A stretch of 64,000 nucleotides of DNA, from positions 413,652-477,651 of the forward strand of contig NZ_KQ948932.1 of NCBI RefSeq assembly GCF_001514235.1. Direction: 5' to 3'. The notes under the pieces are model-generated. The model was not told where the DNA came from. It did not search any database and worked only from the letters and a program-made list of their open reading frames with translations. Positions 33,587 through 42,068 of the stretch are shown one piece after another; positions within the stretch are counted from its first letter, which is position 1, and every line of letters begins with the position of its first letter. Made by a program: the position numbers and the translations under genes. Source of the stretch: Streptomyces caeruleatus (lineage in GTDB: Bacteria; Actinomycetota; Actinomycetes; Streptomycetales; Streptomycetaceae).

Positions 33587-34906
33587 ATGGCGGACACCAC
33601 GGGAAACACAGCGGCAGCACGGGTCGGCGAGGCGGACTCCCGCCCCCGTAAGTCCAGTTGGCGGTACATCGGCCCCGGCATCGTCGTCGCCGCGACCGGC
33701 GTCGGGGCCGGTGACCTGGTCGCCACCCTCATCGCGGGCAGCAACTTCGGCTACACCCTGCTCTGGGCCGCGATCATCGGCTGCCTGGTCAAGATCTCCC
33801 TCGCCGAGGCCGCGGGCCGCTGGCACCTGTCCACCGGCCGCACCCTCTTCGAGGGCTGGGCCAGCCTCGGTCGCTGGACCACGTACTTCTTCGCGGCCTA
33901 CGTCGTCATCTGGGGCTTCGTCTACGGCGCCGCCGCGATGTCGTCGAGCGCCCTGCCGCTGCAGGCGCTGTTCCCGAACGTGATGGACCTCGAATGGTGG
34001 GCCATCGCCTGCGGACTGGTCGGCCTGGTCTTCGTCTGGTTCAACAAGTACGCCGTCTTCGAGAAGGTCATGACGGTGCTGGTCGGCGTCATGTTCGTGG
34101 TGACGGTGTACCTGGCGATCCGCGTCACGCCCAACCTCGGGGACGCCTTCGCGGGCCTGCTGCCCGTCCTGCCCGACGAGAAGGACTCGATCATCAACAC
34201 CCTCGGCCTCATCGGCGGCGTCGGCGGCACCATCACGCTCGCCGCGTACGGCTACTGGGTCAACGCCAAGGGCTGGACGGACACCGGCTGGATGAAGGTC
34301 ATGCGGCTGGACAACCGGGTCGCCTACGCCACCACCGGCATCTTCGTCATCGCGATGCTCTTCGTCGGCGCCGAACTGCTGCACTCCGCGAACGTCGCCA
34401 TCGCCAGCGGCGACAAGGGCCTGATCCAGCTCGGCGACATCCTGGAGGACGAATACGGTTCGGCGACCGCGAAGTTCTTCCTGATCGGCTTCTTCGCCAC
34501 CTCCTTCACCTCCCTCATCGGCGTCTGGCACGGCGTGAGCCTGATGTTCGCGGACTTCGTGGCCCGCTACCGCACCCGTACGGAGCTGAAGGGCGAGGAG
34601 GTCGCCTCGGGGGAGCGGGAGCGCTCCTGGCCGTTCCGCGCCTACCTGCTCTGGCTGACCTTCCCGCCCATCGTCCTGCTCTTCCAGGGCGAGCCCTTCC
34701 GCCTGATCATCATCTACGGTGTCCTGGGCGCGGCCTTCCTCCCGTTCCTCGCCGGCACCCTGATCTGGCTCCTCAACTCCGCCCGTACGCCCAGGGAGTG
34801 GCGCAACGGGCCGCTGAGCAACGTGATGCTGACGATCGCGGGCCTGCTGTTCCTGGTGCTGTGCGTGAAGCAGATCTGGGACCAGCCGTGGACGGAGTTC
34901 TTCTAG
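33587..34906 (+). CDS. Nramp-family divalent/trivalent cation transporter
   Basis: The 439-residue membrane protein has about 11 helices. The first helix region reads GPGIVVAATGVGAGDLVATLIAGS, where classical Nramp proteins have the DPGN metal motif. Here it is replaced by GVGAGD, as in Nramp-related proteins that do not carry Mn/Fe in the usual way (NRMT-like Mg transporters are one example). Later helices include FVIWGFVYGAAAMSSSALP and the conserved LLHSAN segment. ATG 33587 starts a hydrophilic N-terminus of about 20 residues. An upstream in-frame start at 33530 would overlap nothing functional. Its stop codon shares a perfect palindrome with the stop of the convergent gene. Confidence 0.85.
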   Translation: MADTTGNTAAARVGEADSRPRKSSWRYIGPGIVVAATGVGAGDLVATLIAGSNFGYTLLWAAIIGCLVKISLAEAAGRWHLSTGRTLFEGWASLGRWTTYFFAAYVVIWGFVYGAAAMSSSALPLQALFPNVMDLEWWAIACGLVGLVFVWFNKYAVFEKVMTVLVGVMFVVTVYLAIRVTPNLGDAFAGLLPVLPDEKDSIINTLGLIGGVGGTITLAAYGYWVNAKGWTDTGWMKVMRLDNRVAYATTGIFVIAMLFVGAELLHSANVAIASGDKGLIQLGDILEDEYGSATAKFFLIGFFATSFTSLIGVWHGVSLMFADFVARYRTRTELKGEEVASGERERSWPFRAYLLWLTFPPIVLLFQGEPFRLIIIYGVLGAAFLPFLAGTLIWLLNSARTPREWRNGPLSNVMLTIAGLLFLVLCVKQIWDQPWTEFF

Positions 34907-34918
34907 AGGCCCCTCTAG
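34903..34918. terminator. Palindrome containing both convergent stop codons
   Basis: CTAGAGG-CC-CCTCTAG spans the TAG of the transporter gene (34904-34906) and, on the other strand, the TAG of the membrane protein gene (34915-34917). The hairpin has 7 bp, too short with too small a loop to be a strong terminator, but symmetric for both directions. Confidence 0.3.
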
Positions 34919-36171
34919 CGGTACCGGTCCCACGCCGGGCTGAGGGCGATCCTCCGGAGCTGCTCCTCGGTGACGGCGGGTGTCTCGCGGGTCGGGGCGT
35001 CGTGCTGGGTGGCGGCGTTCAGGGTGCTGACGACGACCCGGAAGCCGTCGGTGCGCAGGGTGTCGACGGTCCACATCACGGCGCCCGCCACGCCCTTGTC
35101 GCCGCCGCTCTCCCGGAAGGCGACCCGCGTTCCGTCCGGCAGGGTCTCGGAGTCGTCCCCGAAGAGCTCGTCCGCCACGTCGCCCATGCCGTGCTGGACG
35201 TCGATCTGGAGGTAGCTCCTGCCCTTGCCGTCGTCGAGGACGACGTAGGTGTAGTCGTGGCCCTTCTCGACCACCTCGACACCCTTGGGCAGGAGCGGCA
35301 GCAAGGTGCCGAGGACGACGTCGGTGGTCGGCTCGACGGGGTCGTGGGCCGGGGTGGCCGTTCCCGTGGGCGTCTTCGGGTCCTCGGGAATGGAGTCGAC
35401 GTAGCCGCGCCACACCTTCGCCGTCACCAGCTCCTTCAACCGGTCCGTGGTGAGCGGCGGTTCGCTCCTGCTGACCGGTGCGTCCTTCTCCGCGGCGGCG
35501 TTCCACTCGCTCACCGCGATGTGCTGTCCGGTCGGGGTGACCAGGTCGGCCGACCACATCTTGGTGTCGACGCGCCGGTCGGGATACTCGTAGCCCTGGA
35601 AGAGCTTCAGCAGGGAGCCGTCGGCCAGCCGGGTCGAGACGCAACTGTCGTACGGCACCAGCGCCTTGTCCGGGCAGTCGGTCGTCTCGCGGGCCCGGTC
35701 GCTGCCGGGCGCGATCCGGTCCAGGCTGACGCCGATGGCTCCGGGGCCCTTGCCGTCGTCGTGCACGAGACGGACGTACGGCGGCCGCTTCGGGTCCTTG
35801 GCGCCCTGTGCCTGCTGCTCGCTCACCTTGCCCTCGGGGAGCAGGTTTTCGAGTGTCCCGATGAGTTCGCGGGCGGTCACGGGGGCGGCCGTGGACGCCG
35901 TGCCCGACGGCTGCCCGGCCACGCCGGAGCTCGCCGGCAGCGGGGCGGACGTGCCGCCCCAGGGCACCAGCAGCGCGCCGCCGACACCGACCAGCGCGAT
36001 CCCGGCCACGCCCCCGGCCACCGAGGCCCGCTGCCGCCGCCTCAGCCGCCGTCCCCGGGCCTGACCGGCGGCGGCGAGCGCGGCCCGGTCGGTGTCGAAG
36101 CGGTCACCGGCGTCGTGCAAAGCGTGACCGAGCCGCCCCTCGAAGTGTTCCTCGTCGTGTTCCACAGGCAT
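34915..36171 (-). CDS. Single-pass membrane protein, possible partner of the SigE-family sigma factor
   Basis: From ATG 36171 the protein has 418 residues. It has a hydrophilic N-terminal 55 residues (EEHFEGRLGHALHDAGDRFDTDRAALAAAG), a basic stop (RGRRLRRRQR), one membrane helix (about 58-78) and a long external domain made of two similar halves. TARELIGTLENLLPEGKV and VVLGTLLPLLPKGVEV each head a half, and each half ends near DRLKELV / EEQLRRIAL. It follows the sigma gene by 44 bp on the same strand, the arrangement of sigma/anti-sigma pairs, but no zinc-binding anti-sigma motif is present. The upstream frame to 36285 overlaps the sigma gene and is not used. Function unknown. Confidence 0.8.
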   Translation of the reverse strand: MPVEHDEEHFEGRLGHALHDAGDRFDTDRAALAAAGQARGRRLRRRQRASVAGGVAGIALVGVGGALLVPWGGTSAPLPASSGVAGQPSGTASTAAPVTARELIGTLENLLPEGKVSEQQAQGAKDPKRPPYVRLVHDDGKGPGAIGVSLDRIAPGSDRARETTDCPDKALVPYDSCVSTRLADGSLLKLFQGYEYPDRRVDTKMWSADLVTPTGQHIAVSEWNAAAEKDAPVSRSEPPLTTDRLKELVTAKVWRGYVDSIPEDPKTPTGTATPAHDPVEPTTDVVLGTLLPLLPKGVEVVEKGHDYTYVVLDDGKGRSYLQIDVQHGMGDVADELFGDDSETLPDGTRVAFRESGGDKGVAGAVMWTVDTLRTDGFRVVVSTLNAATQHDAPTRETPAVTEEQLRRIALSPAWDRYR

Positions 36172-36215
36172 GGCAAACCACCGTTTCTCGGAAGGGTCGT
36201 GGGTCAGGGCCGAGC

Positions 36216-36722
36216 TCAGGAGGCCGCGTACTCGCCGAGGTCCTCGCCCAGCAGCTCGCGCAGCCGTCCGAGCGCCCGGGAGCACCGCGTCCGTACCGCC
36301 GCCGAGCTGGCGTTCATCGCGTCGGCGGTCTCCTCTACGGAGCGGTCCTCCCAGTACCGCAGGACGACCACGGCCCGGTCCTTGGCCGGCAGCCGGGCCA
36401 GCGCCTGGAGCAGGGTCAGCCGCAGCGACAGGTCACCGCCCTCGGCCGGCCGGTCCGGCACCGCGTCCGTGGCCCGCTCGGTGCTGCTGCGCCGCCGCTG
36501 ATGGGCGAGGAAGGCACGGGTGAGGACCGTCTGCGCGTACCCGGCGGGGTTCCCGACCCGGGAGATCCGGCCCCAGCGGACGTAGATCCGGCCGAGGGTC
36601 TCCTGGACGAGGTCCTCGGCGAGGTGGGTGTCCCCGGCCGTCAGCAGACAGGCCGAGCGGTACAGGTGCCCGGCCCTGGCTACCGCGAACTCCGCGTACT
36701 CGTCCGCGCGGGCCTGTCTCAT
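36216..36722 (-). CDS. ECF RNA polymerase sigma factor, SigE family
   Basis: The 168-residue protein has sigma-70 region 2 (EFAVARAGHLYRSACLLTAGDTHLAEDLVQETLGRIYVRW, about 10-55) and region 4 (LPAKDRAVVVLRYWEDRSVEETADAMNASSAAVRTRCSRALGRLR, about 110-155). This is the actinobacterial SigE-family ECF type, and the length is typical. It directs RNA polymerase to alternative promoters. The next gene on its strand encodes a membrane protein, a likely sensor or regulator. The upstream region (36723-36860) is divergent to the second PH-like gene. Confidence 0.92.
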   Translation of the reverse strand: MRQARADEYAEFAVARAGHLYRSACLLTAGDTHLAEDLVQETLGRIYVRWGRISRVGNPAGYAQTVLTRAFLAHQRRRSSTERATDAVPDRPAEGGDLSLRLTLLQALARLPAKDRAVVVLRYWEDRSVEETADAMNASSAAVRTRCSRALGRLRELLGEDLGEYAAS

Positions 36723-36860
36723 GCGTTCCCCCTGCTGCTGTGCCGGCCGGCTGTCGATGAGGTCCTCACTTCACTGATGCGGTGAGGCAGGGAGAATGTT
36801 TCACCACAGCACCGAGCAGTTCGCCGCGAGCACGAGGAACAAGGACCCAGGACCCGACGG

Positions 36861-37283
36861 ATGACCCAGCAGCCACCCCCACCCGGCCCGGGCTTCGGCC
36901 CGCCCCCACCGCAGTACGCCCCCGCGCAGCCCCCGTACGCCCCGGCGCAACCGGCGTACGGCCCGGTCCCGCCCCAGCAGCCACCGCCCCAGCCGGTACC
37001 GCCCGGCCCGGAGTTCCTGGCCGTGGACAAGCGCAACGCCGTCGTGGTCGACGAATCCGGCGTCGTCTTCGAGCTGTCCGGCCACACGCTGGAGTTCCGC
37101 TGGCCGGAGATCCGCAGCGTCCACTACCGGGCGAGCCCCGACGGCAAGGCGCTGATGGTGGCCGTGGTCCACCTGGACGGCCGGTTCTACGAGGGCGTGG
37201 TGGAGGCCAAGCCCCGGGCGCGGCTGCAGGAGTGGTTCGGGCAGCTGGCGTGGGTGCTTGGCCATTACCGGCCGATGGGGTGA
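36861..37283 (+). CDS. Pro-rich protein with C-terminal PH-like domain, paralogue of 27548-28072
   Basis: The 140-residue protein has a Pro/Gln/Tyr-rich N-terminus with PPYAPAQPAYGP-type repeats (1-50) and a beta-rich domain (52-138): FLAVDKRNAVVVDESGVVFEL, LEFRWPEIRSVHY, RFYEGVVEAK and LQEWFGQLAWVLGHY. The domain aligns by eye with the acidic protein at 27548-28072 (FEASDRRARIIADHTGVRL, FRWDEIG, FTEWDEQLDAVLDAYF). There is no signal peptide or membrane helix, so it is probably cytoplasmic or membrane-peripheral. It is divergent from the sigma factor gene, so a shared control is possible. Function unknown. Confidence 0.8.
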   Translation: MTQQPPPPGPGFGPPPPQYAPAQPPYAPAQPAYGPVPPQQPPPQPVPPGPEFLAVDKRNAVVVDESGVVFELSGHTLEFRWPEIRSVHYRASPDGKALMVAVVHLDGRFYEGVVEAKPRARLQEWFGQLAWVLGHYRPMG

Positions 37284-37295
37284 GGCAGGCGTCGT

Positions 37296-38984
37296 TTACG
37301 GCAGCGCGTGCACGTGCGGTCCCACCGCGTTCGACCACGCGTTGCCCGCCGTCGCGTCCCAGTTCGTGGACCAGGTCATCGCGCCGCGCAGGTCGGGATA
37401 GGTGCGCGAGGGCTTGAAGGAACCGCAGCCCGTGCCCTTGGTGAGGCAGTCCAGGGCGCTGTTCACGACCGACGGTGCCACGTAGCCGCTGCCGGCGCCG
37501 CGGGTCGAGGCGGGCAGGCCCAGGCCGACCTGGGACGGGGCCAGGCCGCCCTCCAGCTGGATGCAGGCCAGGGCGGTGAGGAAGTCGACCGAGCCCTGGC
37601 TGTAGACCTTGCCGTCGCAGCCGAGCATCGAACCGCTGTTGTAGTACTGCATGTTGACGACCGTGAGGATGTCCTTGATGTTCAGGGCCGTCTGGAAGTA
37701 GGAGTTCGACGTCGACTGCATGTCGATGGTCTGCGGCGCCATCGTGATGACCAGTGACGAGCCGGCCTTCGCCGAGAGGGAGCGCAGGGCCTGCGTCATG
37801 TAGGTGGCGTTGAGGCCGTTCTCCAGGTCGATGTCGACGCCGTCGAAGCCGTACTCCCGCATCAGCGCGTACACCGAGTTCGCGAAGTTCGCCGCCGAGG
37901 CGGAGTCGTTCACGGCCACCGTGCCGCGCTCGCCGCCCACCGAGACGATGACCTTCTTGCCGGCGGCCTGCTTCGCCCTGACGTCCGCCTTGAACTGGTC
38001 GACGGTGTAGCCGCCGAGCCCGGCCGAGTCCAGGTTGAAGGTGACCGCGCCCGGCGTCGAGGTCGCGTCCGCGAAGGCGACGGCGATGATGTCGTACTGG
38101 GACTGGACGTCGGCGAGTTTCTGGACCGCGGCCCCGTTGTTGAAGTTCTGCCAGTACCCGGTCACCGCGTGCTTGGGCAGCGCAGGCCCCACCGGGCCCG
38201 CCGTGGTCGTCCCCGTCACCGCCGCCGACTTCGGGGACTCACCCGCCGCGTTGGTCGCCGTGACCTGGAAGGAGTACGACGTCGAGGCGGCGAGCCCGGT
38301 GACGGTCGCGGAGGTGCCGGTGACCGCGGTCACCTTCGTACCGCCGCGGTAGACGTTGTAGCCGGTCGCGCCCGAGACGGTGTTCCAGGCCAGGGAGACC
38401 GAGGACGAGCTGGTGCCCGGGACCGTGAGGCCGGTCGGGGCGCCGGGGACGGTGGGGGAGGGGTCGGTGCCACCGCCGCCGTCGGGGCCGTACACCGACA
38501 GGTCGTCCGCGTAGTAGGCCGCCTGCCCGTACCAGCCGTGCGTGTAGACCGACACCGAGGTCGTCGAGGCGCCGGTGGTGAAGGTGGTCGACAGCTGCTT
38601 CCAGGAGGACGAGTCGGGCGTCCACGTGGACACGTCGGTGGTGCCGGTGCCCGTCACGCCGAGGTAGGTGTAGCCGCCCTGCACCCAGGCGCTCAGCGTG
38701 TACGTCGAGTTGGGCTGCACCGCCACGGACTGGGTGCAGCGGGCGTTGTCCTGTCCGGCCGGGGCCGCCCTGAGCGCGGTCGCGCCGCCGTGCACCGGGG
38801 AGGAGACGGGCGTGCCGCTGTTCGCGGAACAGGTCCAGTTGCTCAGACCGGCCTCGAAGCCGGCGTTCTTGGCGTTGTTGACGTCCGCGGCGGAGGCCTG
38901 GCCCGCGGGGAGGAAGGCGAGGGCCAGGGCCGCGGTGACCGCGCCCGCCCGGAATCTGCTGCGTATGGACATGACAAGAGACAT
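37296..38984 (-). CDS. Secreted chitinase, GH18, with CBM and fibronectin III domains
   Basis: The 562-residue precursor has a signal peptide (cleavage near ASA, about residue 32), a cellulose/chitin-binding beta-sandwich CBM (about 34-167), a Gly/Pro linker, an Fn3 domain (about 180-262) and a GH18 catalytic domain (about 272-560). The catalytic motif DGVDIDLE lies at 381-388 with Glu388 as acid/base. It hydrolyses beta-1,4 bonds in chitin. ATG 38984 has GGAG very close. ATG 38972 is an alternative that keeps the signal peptide. A DasR-like box lies 11 bp upstream of the start, which would link expression to N-acetylglucosamine supply, as for other Streptomyces chitinases. Confidence 0.93.
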   Translation of the reverse strand: MSLVMSIRSRFRAGAVTAALALAFLPAGQASAADVNNAKNAGFEAGLSNWTCSANSGTPVSSPVHGGATALRAAPAGQDNARCTQSVAVQPNSTYTLSAWVQGGYTYLGVTGTGTTDVSTWTPDSSSWKQLSTTFTTGASTTSVSVYTHGWYGQAAYYADDLSVYGPDGGGGTDPSPTVPGAPTGLTVPGTSSSSVSLAWNTVSGATGYNVYRGGTKVTAVTGTSATVTGLAASTSYSFQVTATNAAGESPKSAAVTGTTTAGPVGPALPKHAVTGYWQNFNNGAAVQKLADVQSQYDIIAVAFADATSTPGAVTFNLDSAGLGGYTVDQFKADVRAKQAAGKKVIVSVGGERGTVAVNDSASAANFANSVYALMREYGFDGVDIDLENGLNATYMTQALRSLSAKAGSSLVITMAPQTIDMQSTSNSYFQTALNIKDILTVVNMQYYNSGSMLGCDGKVYSQGSVDFLTALACIQLEGGLAPSQVGLGLPASTRGAGSGYVAPSVVNSALDCLTKGTGCGSFKPSRTYPDLRGAMTWSTNWDATAGNAWSNAVGPHVHALP

Positions 38985-38994
38985 GCTCCACAAC

Positions 38995-39008
38995 TTGGTC
39001 CAGACCAA
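38995..39008. promoter_or_regulatory. Predicted DasR-binding site (dre) at the chitinase promoter
   Basis: TTGGTCCAGACCAA differs from a perfect palindrome only at its centre and matches the known dre core TGGTCTAGACCA at 11 of 12 positions. It is immediately upstream of the chitinase start codon. DasR is the GntR-type repressor of chitin/GlcNAc genes in Streptomyces. Binding is predicted, not shown. Confidence 0.7.
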
Positions 39009-39182
39009 TTCACCTGTCAAGGGATTCCGGTAGTGGAGAATTCGTGTGCGCAATCTGCCCCGTTTTGGCGGGAGTTGTGCCGGAGGTGTTGCTTATCAGC
39101 TGGAGAGAAGCTGTTCTCCGGCCACAGAGCCGTGGATACAGTGCTGAGGTAGTCACGCAATGAAGTCATCGGGGAGCTGCGC

Positions 39183-40025
39183 GTGCCAACTGCCATTGCC
39201 GTGACCAGCGCCGACATGGCGCTGCCGGCGCAGGACGAGCGAACCGTGCCCGCCGTCGTGCTCCAGGACCTCGACCGGGAGCCGCTGGAGCGGTCGCTGG
39301 CGGGCATGCAGACCCTGCTGGAGCAGCACGGACATGTCATCGTCGTCTGCTCGCAGGCCGTTCCGCGTGGCGTCCAGCAGCGGCTGCACACCGTACGGTC
39401 CCTGCTGGAGAGCGACCGCATCGCCGTGTTCCGGCCCGAACTGCCCCCGCTCGGCCTCGCCGTCCTGGCCCGTCAGCTGCGCCAGCTCGCCTCCTGCGAC
39501 CTCAGCCCCGGCGTCCTCGCCTCGGCCGGCCGGCTGCTCACCCACTACCTCCACGCCGGCGCGCTCCTCGGCTCCGTCGCCAAGCTCGACCGCGTCCCCG
39601 TCGACCTCCGCTCGCACGCCAAGTCCTGGATGCCGGGCAGCCAGTTCGGCGTGCTCGCCCACCCGTCCCCGCAGCTGGCCCGGATCGCCCCCGGCGTCAC
39701 CCTGCCCGGCCCGGAGTTCGGCACGTCGATGCTGGTCGCCCAGGGGCAGCTCCAGTCCGACTGGGTCACCGCCACGCTGGCCAAGTCCTGGAACGCGCAA
39801 GGGCTGAGAGAGGTCGTGCTGCCCGCCGAGTCGACGGCCTGGTGGGGGACGGCGAAGCTGATCGAGTTCTGCGCGTACCTGCCCGACCTGTCGGTGCTTT
39901 ACCAGCTCGTCACCTCCGTACGGCAGAACACCTGTCACTGGTGCGGCATCGACGTCATCGGTGACCGCTGCGTCTTCTGCTCCGCCGTCCCGCCCACCCA
40001 CGAGCAGCCGGCCCGCGCGGGCTGA
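39183..40025 (+). CDS. Conserved-looking protein with C-terminal zinc ribbon, first gene of tad locus, unknown function
   Basis: The 280-residue protein is not recognised. It has no signal peptide or membrane helix. The middle is mixed helix/strand with HVIVVCSQAVPRGVQQRL and SWMPGSQFGVLAHPSPQL. The C-terminus has CHWCGIDVIGDRCVFC (two CxxC pairs, residues about 255-270), which should bind zinc. GTG 39183 follows GGGGAG. It precedes cpaB by 60 bp on the same strand, so it probably belongs to the Tad operon and may be a cytoplasmic regulator or assembly factor. That role is inferred from position only. Confidence 0.75.
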   Translation: MPTAIAVTSADMALPAQDERTVPAVVLQDLDREPLERSLAGMQTLLEQHGHVIVVCSQAVPRGVQQRLHTVRSLLESDRIAVFRPELPPLGLAVLARQLRQLASCDLSPGVLASAGRLLTHYLHAGALLGSVAKLDRVPVDLRSHAKSWMPGSQFGVLAHPSPQLARIAPGVTLPGPEFGTSMLVAQGQLQSDWVTATLAKSWNAQGLREVVLPAESTAWWGTAKLIEFCAYLPDLSVLYQLVTSVRQNTCHWCGIDVIGDRCVFCSAVPPTHEQPARAG

Positions 40026-40085
40026 CCGGACCCGAGCCCCATCCGACCGCCCCCGACCGATTCCCCCAATGAGGTTGCACGGTTC

Positions 40086-40793
40086 ATGAACTCCCGTCAG
40101 CGCCGCGGCGTGATACTCCTGCTCCTGTCCGTCGTCTGCGCCCTCGGCGCCTTCGCCGGCGTCCTGTCCGTCATCAGCGACGTGAAGTCCCAGGTCGGCC
40201 CCAAGGTCGTCGCGTACGAGCTCAAGGCGGACGTGGCGCCCTACACGCCCCTCGACGCGAGCCAGTTCCAGCAGATCCAGATGCCCGAGCGGTGGCTCTC
40301 GGACAACGCGATCAGCAACATCCGCGAGATCCGGGGCAAGATCGCCGTCACCACCCTGCGCAAGGGCTCCCTGCTCCAGAGCGACATGATCGTCGACCAG
40401 CCCGCGCTCCAGGCGGGCGAGCAGGAGATCGCCATCATGATCGACGCGGCGACCGGCGTGGCCGGCAAGATCACCGCGGGCGCCAAGGTCAACGTCTACG
40501 CCACCTTCGAGGGCGACGGCGACAAGGCACCCGACCAGGCCCGGCTCATCGTGGAGAACGCCCGGGTCATCGACGTGGGCGAGCTGACCTCCCTCAAGCC
40601 CGACGACAACGACCGCGGCCGGCAGCCCACCGACGCCGTTCCGATCACCTTCGCGCTCGAACCGGTCGACGCCCAGCGCATCACGTACGCGGAGTCGTTC
40701 GCCGACGAGGTCCGGCTCGCCCTGGTGGCGCCCGGCGACGACTCCGACATCCCCGCGACGAACCGCACGTACGAACTCGCCAAGGACAAGTGA
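40086..40793 (+). CDS. cpaB: CpaB/RcpC-like SAF-domain protein of the Tad pilus
   Basis: The 235-residue protein has one N-terminal membrane helix (MNSRQRRGVILLLLSVVCALGAFAGVLS) and then a SAF domain (about 45-110; LKADVAPYTPLDASQFQQIQMPERW, LRKGSLLQSDMI) and an extracytoplasmic RcpC-type region. In Tad systems CpaB sits in the envelope and is thought to help pilus assembly. Ten bases separate it from the TadZ gene. In Gram-positive hosts there is no secretin for it to contact, so its role here is unclear. Confidence 0.85.
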   Translation: MNSRQRRGVILLLLSVVCALGAFAGVLSVISDVKSQVGPKVVAYELKADVAPYTPLDASQFQQIQMPERWLSDNAISNIREIRGKIAVTTLRKGSLLQSDMIVDQPALQAGEQEIAIMIDAATGVAGKITAGAKVNVYATFEGDGDKAPDQARLIVENARVIDVGELTSLKPDDNDRGRQPTDAVPITFALEPVDAQRITYAESFADEVRLALVAPGDDSDIPATNRTYELAKDK

Positions 40794-40802
40794 GAGGCCC
40801 CC

Positions 40803-42068
40803 ATGCCCACGAGGATCCTCCCGGCGGTCGGCGACGCGGACGCGGTCCGGTCCCTCACGACGCTGCTCAGCCAGCTCCCCGACGCCGAGCCGGTCGCCCC
40901 GGTCACCGACTCCACCCAGCTCGTCGACACCCTCGCGCGGCTGGCCGCCGAGTCCATCGACGAACTGCCCGAGGTCGTCGTCGTCCATGAGCGCATCGGC
41001 CCCGTCCCGGCCCTGGAACTCATCCGCGAGGTCGCCCTGCGCTTCCCCGCGGTCGGCGTCATCCTCGTGACCTCCGACGCGAGCCCCGGCCTCTTCCAGG
41101 CCGCCATGGACTACGGCGCCCGGGGCCTGGTCGCCCTGCCGCTGCACTACGAGGAGCTGGCCAGCCGCGTCAACGCCGTGGCCCAGTGGTCGGTGGGCGT
41201 TCGGCGTCATCTGGGCGCGGGCGGCGACGTGTTCAGCGGCGTCGGCGGCACGGTGGTCACGGTGAGCGGCGCGAAGGGCGGCGTGGGCGCCACGCTCACG
41301 GCCATCCAGCTGGCCCTCGCCGCCCAGGCGTCCGGCCGCCCCACCGCCCTGCTCGACATGGACCTCCAGACCGGCGACATCGCCTCCTACCTGGACATCC
41401 AGTTCCGCCGCTCGGTCGTCGACCTCGCCGCCATCAGCGACATCTCGCCCCGGGTGCTGGCGGACGCGGTGTTCCGGCACGACACGGGGGTCGCCCTGCT
41501 CCTCGCCCCCGGCGACGGCGAACGCGGCGAGGAGGTCACCGACCGCGCCGCCCGCCATATCGTCAGCGCCCTGCGCTCCCGCTACGAGGTCGTCGTCATC
41601 GACTGCGGCGCCCAGCTGAGCGGCGCGAGCGCGGCCGCCGTGGAGATGGCCGACACCGCGCTCCTCGTCACCACCCCGGACGTGGTCGCCGTCCGGGGCG
41701 CCAAGCGGACCGTACGGATGTGGGACCGCCTCCAGATCCGCAAGGCCGAGGAGACGACGATCGTCGTCAACCGCCACTCGCGCGGTACGGAGATCCAGCC
41801 CGCCCTGATCCAACGGATCACCGGCACGGCGGTCGCGGCCACCGCCGTCCCGGCCAACTTCAAGGAACTCCAGGGCGCCGTCGACGCCGGCCGGGTGCAC
41901 GAGCTGGACGCCAAGGGCACCGTCAAACAGGCCCTCTGGGCGCTCGCCGGGGAGCTCGGCCTGGTCAAGGGCACCGAGGGGGCCGCCCAGCAGCGCCGTA
42001 ACGGCCGCGCGCGGGGCGGGGACCGGGCGGCGCTGACGTTCCGGCGGCGCAAGGAGATAGGGCGGTGA
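40803..42068 (+). CDS. tadZ: TadZ/CpaE-like MinD-family localisation ATPase
   Basis: The 421-residue protein has a receiver-like N-terminal domain (about 1-130; LPEVVVVHERIGPVPALELIREV) and a MinD/ParA-type ATPase domain (about 145-400). The P-loop reads SGAKGGVGAT. It retains the ParA/MinD signature lysine (KGG) but has Ala in place of the usual second lysine, as in other TadZ proteins, so ATP hydrolysis may be weak. TadZ localises the Tad apparatus to the pole or site of assembly. GTGA overlap with the TadE gene shows coupling. Confidence 0.88.
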   Translation: MPTRILPAVGDADAVRSLTTLLSQLPDAEPVAPVTDSTQLVDTLARLAAESIDELPEVVVVHERIGPVPALELIREVALRFPAVGVILVTSDASPGLFQAAMDYGARGLVALPLHYEELASRVNAVAQWSVGVRRHLGAGGDVFSGVGGTVVTVSGAKGGVGATLTAIQLALAAQASGRPTALLDMDLQTGDIASYLDIQFRRSVVDLAAISDISPRVLADAVFRHDTGVALLLAPGDGERGEEVTDRAARHIVSALRSRYEVVVIDCGAQLSGASAAAVEMADTALLVTTPDVVAVRGAKRTVRMWDRLQIRKAEETTIVVNRHSRGTEIQPALIQRITGTAVAATAVPANFKELQGAVDAGRVHELDAKGTVKQALWALAGELGLVKGTEGAAQQRRNGRARGGDRAALTFRRRKEIGR

